NCBI GenBank assembly: GCA_032871835.1
Contig: CM065300.1
Span: 106,575,088-106,639,087, forward strand
Origin: Dipteronia dyeriana
Taxonomy: Eukaryota > Streptophyta > Magnoliopsida > Sapindales > Sapindaceae
DNA: 64,000 bases
Reading direction: 5' to 3'
The translations under genes were made by a program, and so were the position numbers. Within the stretch, counting starts at the first letter, position 1. Each line of letters opens with the position of its first letter. The notes beneath the pieces were generated by a model. It saw only the letters and a list, made by a program, of their open reading frames with translations. It did not search any database and was not told the origin of the DNA. Shown here in pieces: positions 46,896 to 58,300 of this stretch.

Positions 46896-47526
46896 GGAAG
46901 TGAATTTTTTTTTTTTGAGTTTGAGAAAAGAAAAAGGTTGATTTCTTTTGTACCTGATACACATAAAAATAATTGCATCAGATGATTTTTTTTTTTGGTA
47001 TACGTGAAAGAGAGAGATCAAGAAAAACAAAAGTTGTTTTTTTGATTTTGCATGTAATTGGCACAATGACACGAAAAAGAATATATATATATATATATAT
47101 ATTGTTTCATGCTTTATGTGTTTTTTGAAACACATAGAAGAAAAAGTTTCTTCAAGTCTTTTCTCTACATCCTCCATTCAAGATCCTGAGACCGTGACGT
47201 GCCCACACGCAGTTACCAGTCCCGAGAGATAACGAGGAAGATCGAATGGCTCAGATAGGAGCATAACTTAAAGTGAATGAGCCTCCAAACGTTGGTAAGA
47301 TTGGTTCAAACAGAAGCAAATTATAAAGTGAAGGAGCCTCCAAACGTTGGTAAGATTTTCTTCTTCTCTTTATATTGATTATAATTTCCTGTGTTTACAT
47401 ATTGTATGTATTAGTTCCGAAAAATAATTACGATCCAAAGTTCACTGGTCCCAGATACAGATTAGGATATGTATACAAATTTTAAAATCTAGTTTCGCTG
47501 CGTAACCGGTGAACGGGGTTCCAACA
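45380..47526 (+). repeat. 3' LTR of Copia element 2
   Basis: TG...CA ends (tgttggggtttatg, gggttccaaca), paired with 37214-39334. It contains (TA)n runs at 46860-46892 and about 47080-47101, which expand relative to the 5' LTR, and two copies of the caaacgttggtaag block (about 47285 and 47340). Confidence 0.92.
46860..46892. repeat. (TA)n microsatellite in the LTR
   Basis: About 16 TA units. The 5' LTR has only a few at the same place, so this expanded after insertion. Confidence 0.9.
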
Positions 47527-48362
47527 ATGACTTGCTTGTGCAACTTCACACCGAAACCACAGGACTTTGACTCAATGAAGAGTATATGGTCTAAGTATAT
47601 ATATGACACTATGCTCAAATGCAATTATGTGTAAGACCAAACACAAAATGCTTAACTAGATGTAGATAATGCAATGTAACATCCTAGTTATCAACAATGC
47701 ATATATGGCCACAAATAAGGACTCAATAAGATGTAGATAAAATCCAACAACCTAATTGTCATTAAAAGTCCAACCAACATAAGTTGTCACAACAAATAAC
47801 CAAGGGCAATTTTACAATCAATAAATGCAATCAATGAGACATAAACAATAATGTTTAAATGCAATATATAAAGACTTAACTAGATATGGATATGCAATAT
47901 TACAATCTAGCTATCAGAAAAAGCCACTTCAACACAAGTTGTCAATAAACATGGCATGGTCAATAAATGCAATCATCAAATGCAATCATCAAATGCAATC
48001 ATCAAATGCAATCAACATGACCTAATTAGCTAGAAGGCAAATATGTCCTAAATGCTAGCTATCAACAAACAAACCCAATCATGTTATAACTCATCAATAA
48101 ATGCATTCAGCACAAGATTTTAACAAATCTTATCATAAAAATGAATTCTTGAACAATAAGAACAATAAATGAAGATGAGATGTTTGTTCTTACTTACCAA
48201 GTCAAGATTGATGAAGACCAATGTGTGATTAATGCAACAGATGCATAGGTTTTGGGTTTGGAGAGTTAAGGAACCACTCTTGGAGCTTCTCTCTAAAAGG
48301 AAATACCTTCTCACACTAAAAAATGGTTTGGAAGGTCTGAAAAACGAATGAGGAAGAAGAAG

Positions 48363-48405
<43 letters not shown>

Positions 48406-49381
48406 AGCCTTATAGCAAAACTATATCGCTTAGAAAAATGCCTAAAACTTACTCAGTGCACTGGTGAACTGCGCTTCTCGACTAGCGCCACACCAGCGCA
48501 CACCTATGAGGCACTAGTGAGGTGCGCTTGTGGACAGGTGCAGCCGTAACAAAGCAACAGACTGAGATTCGAGCGACCCAAAACGTGACCAAATGACATC
48601 GAAACCTTTCATATGATATACCTTTGGAAAGGTATGGAAGTATAATTTCTACTCCAATTTACAAAACATGATTTGGATGTATGTAGTAAGAGTTATGGTC
48701 ATTTGAGTTACCAAAGATCAGAAATGGACAACAACAGAGTTGCACTATTTTTGTGGTCACTTTGGAGATTTCAAAACCAATCCAAACGGTCATGAAATAT
48801 TATGAAAACTATACCGTTGGAAAGGTATGGGTATCTAGTTTGTATATAATCTTTTAAAACTCATTTTAAAGCATTGTATAAATTGATATTGTCATAAGAC
48901 CATACAAAGGTCAGATTTGAAAAACATTTATATCATTGAAATCAACTCTTTTGAAACTAGACACCTTACTCCATATAAACAAACCAAGACAAGAATAAGA
49001 CATTCTCAAATGGTCACTCAACATGCTAAAATAAGCACACCATCGTGCAAGCACGGATATACCCGATCAAACAACGGAATATGAATTAACACACAAAAAC
49101 CACACATAAGACTAAGAATGAATTTCAAGTGTGATTGTGAAGAGATGTACATATATAAATAATATCAATACAAATGTAAGATCAACAAAACATGCATAAG
49201 GTGTATGTGTGCACCTAAACTCTTCAAGAGACAAAGTTTAGTGAATATACCTTTTCCTCTTGAAGTCATGGAGATACTTGGAAGCTTGCCAATGAGGACC
49301 TAAGCTACCCATTATATAATCATCCTCAATGTGGTGTAGTTTGTCGTGAAATAAGCCAATCATAAAATTGAGGTCCTTACA
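47527..49381 (-). repeat. 3' LTR of element 3, proximal part
   Basis: Matches 52617-54440 (cttgcttgtgcaacttcaca, the aaatgcaatcatc repeats, the (AC)n run, and the ccttaca end). It completes the LTR begun at 36753-37213. Confidence 0.9.
48362..48405. repeat. (AC)n(AT)n microsatellite
   Basis: About 14 AC units then about 8 AT units. The same compound repeat, longer in AT, is at 53430-53483 in the other LTR. Length differences between paired LTRs arose after insertion. Confidence 0.9.
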
Positions 49382-50640
49382 ATCTCCCCCTTTGGCTATT
49401 TCATGACAAAACAACCACTCACAAATAAATCCTCACAAAACAAAAAATAATCTAGCTATTGTTCATGAGAGTCTATTCTACGGTACAAAAAGAGATACCT
49501 AAGAATCTAAGTCTTCAAGATCTTTAATCTCTTCGTAGATCGTCATAACTACACATAATAGCAAGCAAGCACTTTCCAAGAACAAGTGCATGTGAGGTGA
49601 ACAAACATAAAAAGCAATTGCACTCAATAAAGCAATATAAACAAATGCATATGCAATGCTCCCCCTAAATGGGTTACTCTCGCTCAAATGATATCTCCCC
49701 CAAAGCATAACTAATGTTCCCCATATATCTCTCAAGACTTCTCCCTCTTTTTGTCATGAGATAGGCAAAGGAGCTCCCTCTATCGGGTTGCTTTAGCAAA
49801 GAGAGCTATTAGCACAATTATGATGCATAATCATATAAATGAACTTTATACAACATAAGTAATTGAGAGAGATTCAAGGAGTTTGATTTAAAGAAAAATG
49901 TGTGACAAGGATGCTTTGCAAGTAAGGCATGTAGAGTTTGATTTAAAGAAAAATGTGTGAGAGAGATTCAAGGACTTGCATTCAAAACAAGTGGTATTTG
50001 GCAAAGCAAACATCAAAAGGGTTTCCAAAAGAATTCAAACCAATTTATACCTTTTTGTCATAAGCAAACAAGGTATAGTTTCCAAAAAAATTAAAAATAA
50101 AGCAACTATATCAATCCTTAGAGGCAAATCAAGACATTGGATCAAGAGATCCTATTAGATTTTTCCGGATAAGTATCTGTATGATAGTTGTCTTGATTTA
50201 CCATTAAGAAAATAAAGAAGGCTAATTTGGATATAAAATCCTTATTAATTGCATGGATACAAGATCCTTATTGATTAGTCTTTTCATTTGCACTCATACA
50301 CATTTGCGTTAAAACAATCAAACTCAATTCATGCATATCATTTAAAGCATGTCATGATAAGCAAGTTCACATGTGATGGAGATAAATTATAGGCCATTCA
50401 AATGTACTTTCCCAATTAAATCTCCTAGTCCAAAAGTGCACGTTTGAAAATAAATATGACATGGATTGCAATTAAAGCAATGATGCACACTCATTAAGAA
50501 AAACATATAAGCATATATATGCAACCAAGAATCTCAAGCAATTATCAAAAGAGCATAAAATTAATTAACTTTTTGCATATTGCAAATCATGAAAGTTCGC
50601 TCTCTTTGCTTGAGCTCCCCTCATGGGGTCAAATCCAACC
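49382..50640 (-). other. PPT and 3' non-coding region of element 3
   Basis: The PPT (+ strand atctccccctttgg, 49382-49395) abuts the 3' LTR. The rest matches the non-coding 3' part of element 1 (about 14616-15830), ending at agctcaagcaaagagagc-like sequence (about 50600). No genes. Confidence 0.7.
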
Positions 50641-52112
50641 AAGTCAACGGAGGCATGAGCCCCTATAAACCTACCAAGTCCAATGGACCTAGTTGCATCT
50701 ACGGCTGTCACATGAGCACTAAGGCAAACAGGTTCATTCTTTCTAACCCACCAAGGTTCCACTTTATCATTTTTAGTGGTCAATGACATTTTTCTAAGTT
50801 CCCTAGGTTCATGCAAGCTAGCCCTCTTTTTCAACCGCTTACCTTTTATGCTCTCTAACCTACACCTCTCAATATATTTAAAGCACTTTGATCTTAAGTG
50901 ACCAATCATTCCATAAAAATGATAAGTATGTACAAAGTAAGAATTTATACCATTGTATTGTGATCTCATCCAGGCATCACCATGTTGATGAGGTTGTCTT
51001 TGATGGCGCATCGATTTGCTTCTCCTTAGAGCTTGAGCCAATTGGTGGCACCTTTGTGGTTTTGCTTGTCGAGGTGGTTGAGTCGGTTGATCTTGCCTCC
51101 TTGGGTTGTCATGCTTCTTATGATCACCTTCTTTCCTCATAGTCGATCTGTTGGAGGAGGTGATTGACTTTTCAAGGGCTTATTCTTTCTTCTTGGATTG
51201 CCTAGGCTTTGGTTGAGTTGCCAAGGCTTGTGTGGACTTTCCTTGAGTTGAGGATTTCTTGGATGAAGCTTTGCTCTTGCCTTGTGCTTGAGGTTGTTTG
51301 ACCTTAGCCTTATTTAATTCTTCAAGCCACCTCATCTCTCTTTCCTTAACAATCTTCGAGGACTTTTCTTTGTTGGCAAGCTCTTCTTTTATTGCCACCA
51401 CCTGTTGGTGGAAATCATCAATCTCCTTCTCATATTTGGACATATCAACCATGTCCGTCTTCAAAGAGTCATCAGTGGAGGTCTCCTTGTCCATGGTCTT
51501 CAATTTTGAGATAAGAATGGAAATGTCTTCCATTTGTTCTTCCACGATCTTTTTGTACTGATGAAGTTGAATTTGACAATTTTGCTTGCTTTCTTCAAGG
51601 GTACGGATCTTTTCCTCCCAGGAAATCTTCCACATTCATAAAGTCTCATTCTCCTTAAAGAGCTCTTCATTTTGCTTCGAGACTTTGAAAAGTGTCACTT
51701 TACATTCCTCAATTGAGTCAATTTCCTCATCAAGACCTTTGCCTTGGTCACTTGTTACCACACCAAAATCTTCCACATAGGAAGCACCCAAGGCCGTGAA
51801 GTTAAGCACATGCTCTTTACTATTCTTGAGCAAGGTCTTCTTGTGTACCTCTTTCACTTTGGAGTTCATCCATTTCTCCTCATTAACATTGGAGGTCATA
51901 CTCTTCTTGTGAGATTTTGTAAATCTCTTAAATCTCTCCACCATGAAAGTCATCTCCTCATCAGAGTCATAATCCTTCCTTTCAACATTAAAGGTCAATC
52001 TAGCAATACATGCTGTAAGTGTTTCACTCTCACACATGGTGTTTAGTGAATGAATGAATGCAAATGAAATGCAAAGATACAAATGCACACAAATGCAAGA
52101 CACGCAAAGCAA
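50565..52112 (-). pseudogene. Shortened SIRE-type gag of element 3
   Basis: One frame from about 52037 (MCESETLTACIARL) to 50565, with in-frame stops at 51636 and 51177. It begins like element 1 (HSLNTM) but jumps over the capsid to the acidic block (YDSDEEMTFMVERFKRF). Then come the coiled coil (EEKIRTLEESKQN, KYEKEIDDFHQQVVAIKEEL), a basic Gln/Lys/Ser-rich stretch, and the second zinc-knuckle region, where both leading Cys are Tyr (TYHFYGMIGHLRSKC), so it cannot bind zinc normally. After WWVRKNEP the frame enters sequence matching the 3' non-coding region of element 1 (GFDPMRGAQAKRA), which marks the pol deletion. Confidence 0.82.
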
Positions 52113-52145
52113 GAGCCTGGATCACCTAAGTATGTCTAGGAACCT

Positions 52146-52157
52146 GCTCTGATACCA
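52146..52157 (-). other. Primer binding site of element 3
   Basis: Element strand tggtatcagagc, exact initiator-Met tRNA complement, next to the 5' LTR end. Confidence 0.92.
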
Positions 52158-52159
52158 AT

Positions 52160-53429
52160 TGAAAATAAACCTTTAAAACATGTGTCTAATAACCTAGAAG
52201 AGGGGTGAATAGGTTATTATTAAGTCAATTACCATTTTTTCTTGATTAATCAATATTCAAAATTCATCCAATTAAACAAACATACAACATCAAGTGTAAA
52301 GTGCGGAAATATAAATAACACAAGATGTATACATGGAAAACCCTCCAAATCGGAAAAAAAATCACGGGCTATTAAGTCAGTCATACTCGATTGCAGAAAT
52401 CCACTATATGAGTAAAAAGTTACACCCTCAAGTGATACTCGAACTCTCACTCTCAACAACCTCAACCTATGGCCACTACCACTCACCACTATTGATTCAG
52501 TCCCCAGTGATATCCCCTAATCCACTACTTTTGGCGTTAGCACCTCTTACTCTACCCATCGGGTCTTTTACAGTGGCACCCAACCAATTGCTTGTCAACC
52601 CACCATTGGTTGCAAGACTTAACTTGCTTATGCAACTTCACACCGAAGCCACAAGACTTTGACTCAATCTAGAGTATATAGTCTAAGTGTATATATAACA
52701 TTATGCTCAAATGCAATTATCTATAAAACCAAACACAAAATGTTTAACTAGATGTAGATAATGCAATATAACATCCTAGTTATCAACAATGCCTATATTT
52801 CCACAAATAAGGATTCAGTAAGATGTAGATAAAATCTGACAACCTAATTATCAATAAAAGTTCAACCAACACAAGTTATCATAACAAATAATCAAGGGCA
52901 ATTTTGCAATCAATAAATGCAATCATTGAGAAACTAACAATAATGTCTAAAGGTAATACATAAAAACTTAACTAGATATGGATATGCAATATTACAATCT
53001 AGCTATCAAACAAAGCCATTTCAACACAAGTTGTCAATAAACATGGTATGGTCAATAAATGCAATCATCAATTATTATCAACATGACCTAATTAGCTAGA
53101 GGGCAAATATGTCCTAAATGCTAGATATCAACAAACAAACCCAATCATGTTATAACTCATCAATAAATGCATTCAGCACAAGATTTTAACAAATCTTACG
53201 CATAAAAATGAATTCTTGAACAATAAGAACAATAAATGAAGATGAGATGTTTGTTCTTACTTACCAAGTCAAGATTGATGAAGACCAATGTGTGATTAAT
53301 GCAACAGATGCATAGGTTTTGGGTTTGGAGAGTTAAGGAACAACTCTTGGAGCTTCTCTCTAAAAGGAAATACCTTCTCACACTAAAAAATGGTTTGGAA
53401 GCTCTGAAAAATGAATGAGGAAGAAGAAG

Positions 53430-53483
<54 letters not shown>

Positions 53484-54438
53484 GAGCCATAGAGCAAAAC
53501 TACATCGTTTTGAAAAATGCCTGAAATTTACTTAGTGCATTGGTGAGCTGCACTTGTCGACTAGCACCACACCCGCGCACACCTACTGTCCAAAAGGCAT
53601 TAGTGAGTTGCGCTTGTGGACAGGAGCGGCCATGACAACGCAACATCCCGAGATTCAAGCGACTAAAAACGTGACCAAACGACATCGAAACCTTTCATAT
53701 GATATACCGTTGAAAAGGTATGGAAGTATAATTTCTACTCCAATTTACAAAATATGATTTGGATGTATGTAGTAAGAGTTATGGTCATTTGAGTTACCAA
53801 AGATCAGAAACGGACAACAATAGAGTTGCACTATTTTTGTGGTCACTTTGGAGATTTCAAAACCAATCCAAACGGTCATGAAATATTACGAATAATATAC
53901 CGTTAGAAAGGTATGGGTGTGTAGTTTGAACATAACCTTTTAAAACTCATTTTGAAGCATTGTATAAAATGATACCATACAAAGGTCAGTTTTGAAAAAT
54001 ATTTAAATCATTGAAATCAACTCTTTTGAAACTAGATTGTGTATAACCAAACCAAGAAAAGAATAAGGCCTTCTCAAATGGTCACTCAACGCGTTAAAAC
54101 AATCACACCATCGTGCAAGCGCGGACGTGCCCGATCAAACAACGGAATACGAATTAAACACACAACAACCACACTTAAGACTAAGAATGAAGTGTAAGTG
54201 TGATTGTGAAGAGATGTACATATATAAACAATATCAATACAAATGGAAGATCAATAAAACATGCATGAGGTGTGTGTGCACCTAAACTCTTCAAGAGACA
54301 AAGTCAAGTGAATATACATTTTGCTCTTGAAGTCATAGAGATGATTGGAAACTTGCCAATGAGGATCTATGCTATCAATTACACAATCATTTCAATGTGG
54401 TGTAGTTTATCATGAAATAAATCAAATTGAGGTCCTTA

Positions 54439-54440
<2 letters not shown>
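52160..54440 (-). repeat. 5' LTR of element 3
   Basis: Starts on the + strand with tgaaaataaacc and ends near ccttaag (the 3' LTR has ccttaca). It is collinear with the split 3' LTR over 2.28 kb. The outer flank is a (TA)n run. Confidence 0.9.
53430..53483. repeat. (AC)n(AT)n microsatellite
   Basis: About 15 AC and 12 AT units, the equivalent of 48362-48405 in the paired LTR. Confidence 0.9.

Positions 54441-54475
<35 letters not shown>
54441..54475. repeat. (AT)n microsatellite
   Basis: About 17 AT units at the outer end of element 3. Together with (TA)n at 36732-36750 it suggests the insertion target was a TA repeat. Confidence 0.9.
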
Positions 54476-54477
<2 letters not shown>

Positions 54478-54666
54478 GTTTTATTTAAATGAAATAAAAT
54501 GGGTTGATAAATTTATAAAAAAAAATTGATATTATTGATGGGGCCGAGCAAAGAAAGATACAAAGAGAGGTTGAATTGATCAAATCATGTCACTATCTTT
54601 CGGATTATCCAAACAACATTTTCATTCGACACAACACATTGCATCATTTGCATGAATGAATCCCTC

Positions 54667-54672
54667 CACGTG
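54667..54672 (+). promoter_or_regulatory. G-box / ABRE-like element
   Basis: cacgtg within ccacgtgtc. ACGTGTC is the core of ABA-responsive elements bound by bZIP factors. It lies about 650 bp before the ATG, just upstream of the C/T-rich leader. A 6-bp word occurs by chance, so support is modest. Confidence 0.4.
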
Positions 54673-55067
54673 TCTCCACCCCTTCTTCTCCTTCTTCATC
54701 TTTCTGCTCTCTCTGTCTCTCTCTGATTTTTCGATTCCTTATTAACTAAGAAAAAAAATAATAAACAAACCCCAAAAAACACAAAAGCCTAAACAAAATC
54801 CAATTTTCAAAACTCTCTCTATTCTTATTCAATTCATTTTCCCCATAACGTGATTTATATTTGTTTACTTGAATAATAACCCACCAATAAAAATCCAAAA
54901 CAAATGTTTTTGAGAAAGTAAAAATACGTTTCACGGGGACAGAGAGAGAATCTAGATAGGGAGGAAAAAAAACAATGTTTGTGAGCTACAGATTCACCAT
55001 AAAAAACCCTGAATCAAGCTTGTAACTTCACCGACTCGAGCTTCTCTCTCTAATCTGGTGCTTATCG

Positions 55068-55070
<3 letters not shown>

Positions 55071-55098
<28 letters not shown>

Positions 55099-55100
55099 TT
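55071..55100 (+). repeat. (CTTT)n run in the 5' leader
   Basis: About seven CTTT units. Pyrimidine repeats are frequent in plant 5' UTRs and leader introns. Confidence 0.85.
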
Positions 55101-55321
55101 CTCTCTATTTATTTTGCTTGGAAGAAAACCCTTTATTGTTGTGTATTTGTTTTGTTCAATCTCAATAAGGCTTTATCAGTTTATTGTGTTTATCACAGCA
55201 TTTCAACACTAGTTGGTTAGATATATGTGGAAATAAACGATACCCAGAAGCGAAAAACCCTTGCTTTTTATCTGTTTATATTGTTTTCAACTGATTTAGT
55301 GATATATCCCTTATTGTAGAT

Positions 55322-58300
55322 ATGGCATTTGATCAAAACTCGGTACCATCAGATCTAAGACCGTTAAATGTAGCTAGAACCGTTGCGGAAGAGCCCCGCA
55401 TTGCAGTGGCTACGGCTACAAATCATTGCCCCTGGATCCGTGAGGCTGGTAGCCCAGCTACTGCAACAAATCAAGGCCCCTGGCTCCGTGAAAGTGGTAG
55501 CCCTGGTAGCGCCATACCTGTTTATTATCAGGCAACGGTTCCTGATCCCGGGTTTGTAGGTTTAGGGTATGGCAATGCAATGGCAGCCGCACCAGGTGTT
55601 GCCACCAGTGCATGGTGTTCTCGAGTGCCTGTTGTGACACCTGTCGGGCAATCGGGTATGAACCCTGTTGTTGGGTACAGTTACAGTCCCAATTATGGGC
55701 ACAGGGTTGTTGGCAATGCTGTTGATCAAGCTAATAGTGACGTTGGGGCTGGGTTTGGTTATAATCAAAATTTAGGGAATTGGGTTGTTGGTGGTGGTGG
55801 TGGTGGTGGTGGTGGAAGTAGTGGTGGCAGTGGTGGGAGTGATCAAGTGAATAATATTAATGATTTAGCAATGGGATATGGTTTCATTCCCAATTTGGGG
55901 AATAGGGTTAGTGGCAATGGGATTGATCAGGCAAGTGATGAGGGCGGGGATGATCCGGTATCGGGGAAAAAAGTCAAGTTTTTGTGTAGTTTTGGGGGCA
56001 AGATATTGCCTAGACCAAGTGATGGTGTGTTGAGATATGTTGGAGGGCAAACAAGGATTATTAGTGTTAGGAGGGATGTAATCTTTAATGAGCTAGCGCA
56101 AAAGATGGTAGATACTTATGGACAACCTGTGGTTATTAAGTACCAGCTTCCTGATGAGGATCTTGATGCATTGGTGTCAATTTCATGCCCCGATGATCTT
56201 GATAATATGATGGATGAGTATGAAAAGTTGGTTGAGAGATCATCGGATGGATCAGCTAAATTAAGGGTGTTTTTGTTTTCGGCTTCAGAACTTGATCCTT
56301 CTGGGATAGTACAATTTGGGAATTTACATGACAGTGGGCAGAGATATATGGAAGCAGTGAATGGGATGACGGATGGAGGTGCTGTTGCCGGTGGTATCAT
56401 GAGGAAGGAAAGTATAGCAAGTGCAACATCAACTCAGAATTCTGATTTTAGTGGGACCGAGGCTGTTGATAGCTTATGTCCTGGTCAGGGGGATGCCAGT
56501 GGGCCTTCATCAACCAGCATCTCATCGCCTAAGGGGAATTCAGCTGGCTCCCATGAAAATGCTCCAAGAACGGTTTGTGTGGATCCTAGTCCTGCTACTT
56601 ATGCAGATGGTTCTGCTGTTTCTTTGGGCATTCCGTTAGTTAAGTCCAGCTCTCCTCAGTCTTTATCTTCTCTGCCTGAGGTTGAGTCAGAGAGGGCAGC
56701 ACACCTTACTGTACCGCAGCAGCATTTGGGGATTGATCTGCATCAAGCTAGAGGGGATATTCCCCTAGCTGGACATTATATGCAGACTTATGTGGATCCT
56801 CGCCAAGAAGTTATGAACCGTGCTGATTATCTACAACTTCCTCCGCATATGGGGTTCCCAAATCCTCAGCTGTTGGGTCATGCATCGGTACTTAATCCAC
56901 GGCAGCTTCGTGATAATGCAGCTGGTGTTTCCCCTCATCAGTATGTACCTGCAGCCCATATGACAATGAATCCTGCATCTTCTCATGTGGGTGTAAGACC
57001 GACTATGGTTCAGCCCTTGTTGCAACCACAACAAGCACGATTGGAGCGTTACTCTGATGAAAGCCCATTTGGGACTGCGGTTGTTCAGTTTCCTTTTGAC
57101 CAGAGTTACAATGTATATCAAGCTCAGGTTCCACAGGCTATAGTTGGAGGAACTCATGGGTGGCCGCAAATTCCTCTGCAAGAGCATGTTGTCTTCTCTG
57201 ATGGATCAGTGTCGCAGCAGCATGTTATTGTTCCTCAGCAAATCACTAAGTTGGATGACTGTCAGATGTGTCAAAAAGCATTACCTCATGCCCATTCGGA
57301 TTCTTTGGCGGTACATGGCCAAGGAGAGAGTGCTATAAGCCTTGTATCTGATTCCAGTTCAATTTATCATAGTCTTCGACCTGAAGATGTGATGAGAAAT
57401 CGGCCGGCAAACAGGGTTAAGGTAACTGGAGCCTTGGGGGATAGTATTGTTGAACAAGGAGGTGGCCCTCAAACAAGAATCTTCAGTCATATGGATCATC
57501 AAGTTGGAATGCCTCAATCAGAGGTACTTCAGATGCAACTGCAATACCAGGTCAAGCAGGAGGCTTTACTTAACAAACCTGCTAATAGTGATGCCCCTCA
57601 TGTTGACCTTGTACATGTACCATCTTCAGAACGACTGCTTCATGAATCCCCAAGGGAATATTCCAGTAAACTTCCTGCTGCGGTCTCCAAAGAAGATACT
57701 GTAAAACCTTGCATAGCATATGAAAATCTGAAACCAATTGATGAGATGATGGAAACCTTACGGATGTCCCCCCCTGAAGTGTGTGCAAATAATGAACAGA
57801 ATAAATTACCTGTCGATAAACATAGGAAGGAAGACATCTTGGATGGCGGACCCCAGCAAATGGCAGGAAGGGAGGTGCTTATAGATAATACCTTTAGCAA
57901 ATCCCCAATGGTTTTTGAACTAAGTCGGATCAGAACAGCTGAAATGCCGCCTTGCTCCAATACTGAAGTTACTTACATGAATGATTCTCATCCCATGGAA
58001 TCCTATGAGGTGTCAAAAACTTCCATTCTGGGTAATGCAGGAACATACTTACAATCAACGGTTGGTAACTATCACTTGGATTCTGGTGAAGTTCATCACA
58101 GCAACCCTACATTAGCTGCTGCTGAGCCGCCCCATTTACTTGATAGAATCCCTCCTGCTGCTAATTGGAAGGATGAAGCATTACAGTCGCAGCCAAGGAT
58201 TGTCCCCAGTGATGCAGAAGCTGTTCCCCCAAATTTTCATGCAGCATCATCATTATCACCATCTAGCAGGATTGGGGATGTTCAGGATTCCTCCAACTCG

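Larger units (their letters stand above)
37214..47526 (+). mobile_element. Full-length Copia retrotransposon (element 2)
   Basis: LTRs of 2.1 kb (37214-39334, 45380-47526), initiator-Met primer site, 1.5-kb leader, gag, protease, integrase, RT, RNase H, PPT. It sits inside the 3' LTR of element 3: 37213 and 47527 are adjacent in the paired LTR near 52620. Flanks ttgat and atgac look like a mutated 5-bp duplication of ttgac. Stops, a frameshift and a MITE inactivate the polyprotein. Confidence 0.92.
36753..54440 (-). mobile_element. Non-autonomous SIRE-like Copia element (element 3), with nested insertion
   Basis: Minus strand: 5' LTR 54440-52160, primer site, shortened gag (52112-50565), non-coding 3' region, PPT, 3' LTR 49381-47527 continuing at 37213-36753 on the far side of a nested Copia element. 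The ends and 3' region resemble SIRE-like element 1, but protease, integrase, RT and RNase H are entirely missing and most of the capsid is deleted. Without the insertion it would be about 7.4 kb. It would depend on an autonomous relative such as element 1 for mobility. Confidence 0.85.
54476..55321 (+). promoter_or_regulatory. Promoter and 5' UTR region of the Raf-like kinase gene
   Basis: Contains a G-box (54667-54672), C/T-rich tracts typical of plant 5' UTRs (54690-54730 and 55040-55110, including a CTTT run), and cccttattgtag ending 2 bp before the start codon, which could be the 3' splice site of a 5' UTR intron. No firm TATA box or transcription start can be named. The retrotransposon LTR ends about 880 bp upstream of the ATG, which caps the host-derived promoter. 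Confidence 0.5.

Noticed and set aside
47442..48386. Small minus-strand ORFs with Cys-Val repeats
   Set aside because: Produced by the (AC)n microsatellite and LTR sequence. The similar ORF at 53196-53459 is the same LTR position.
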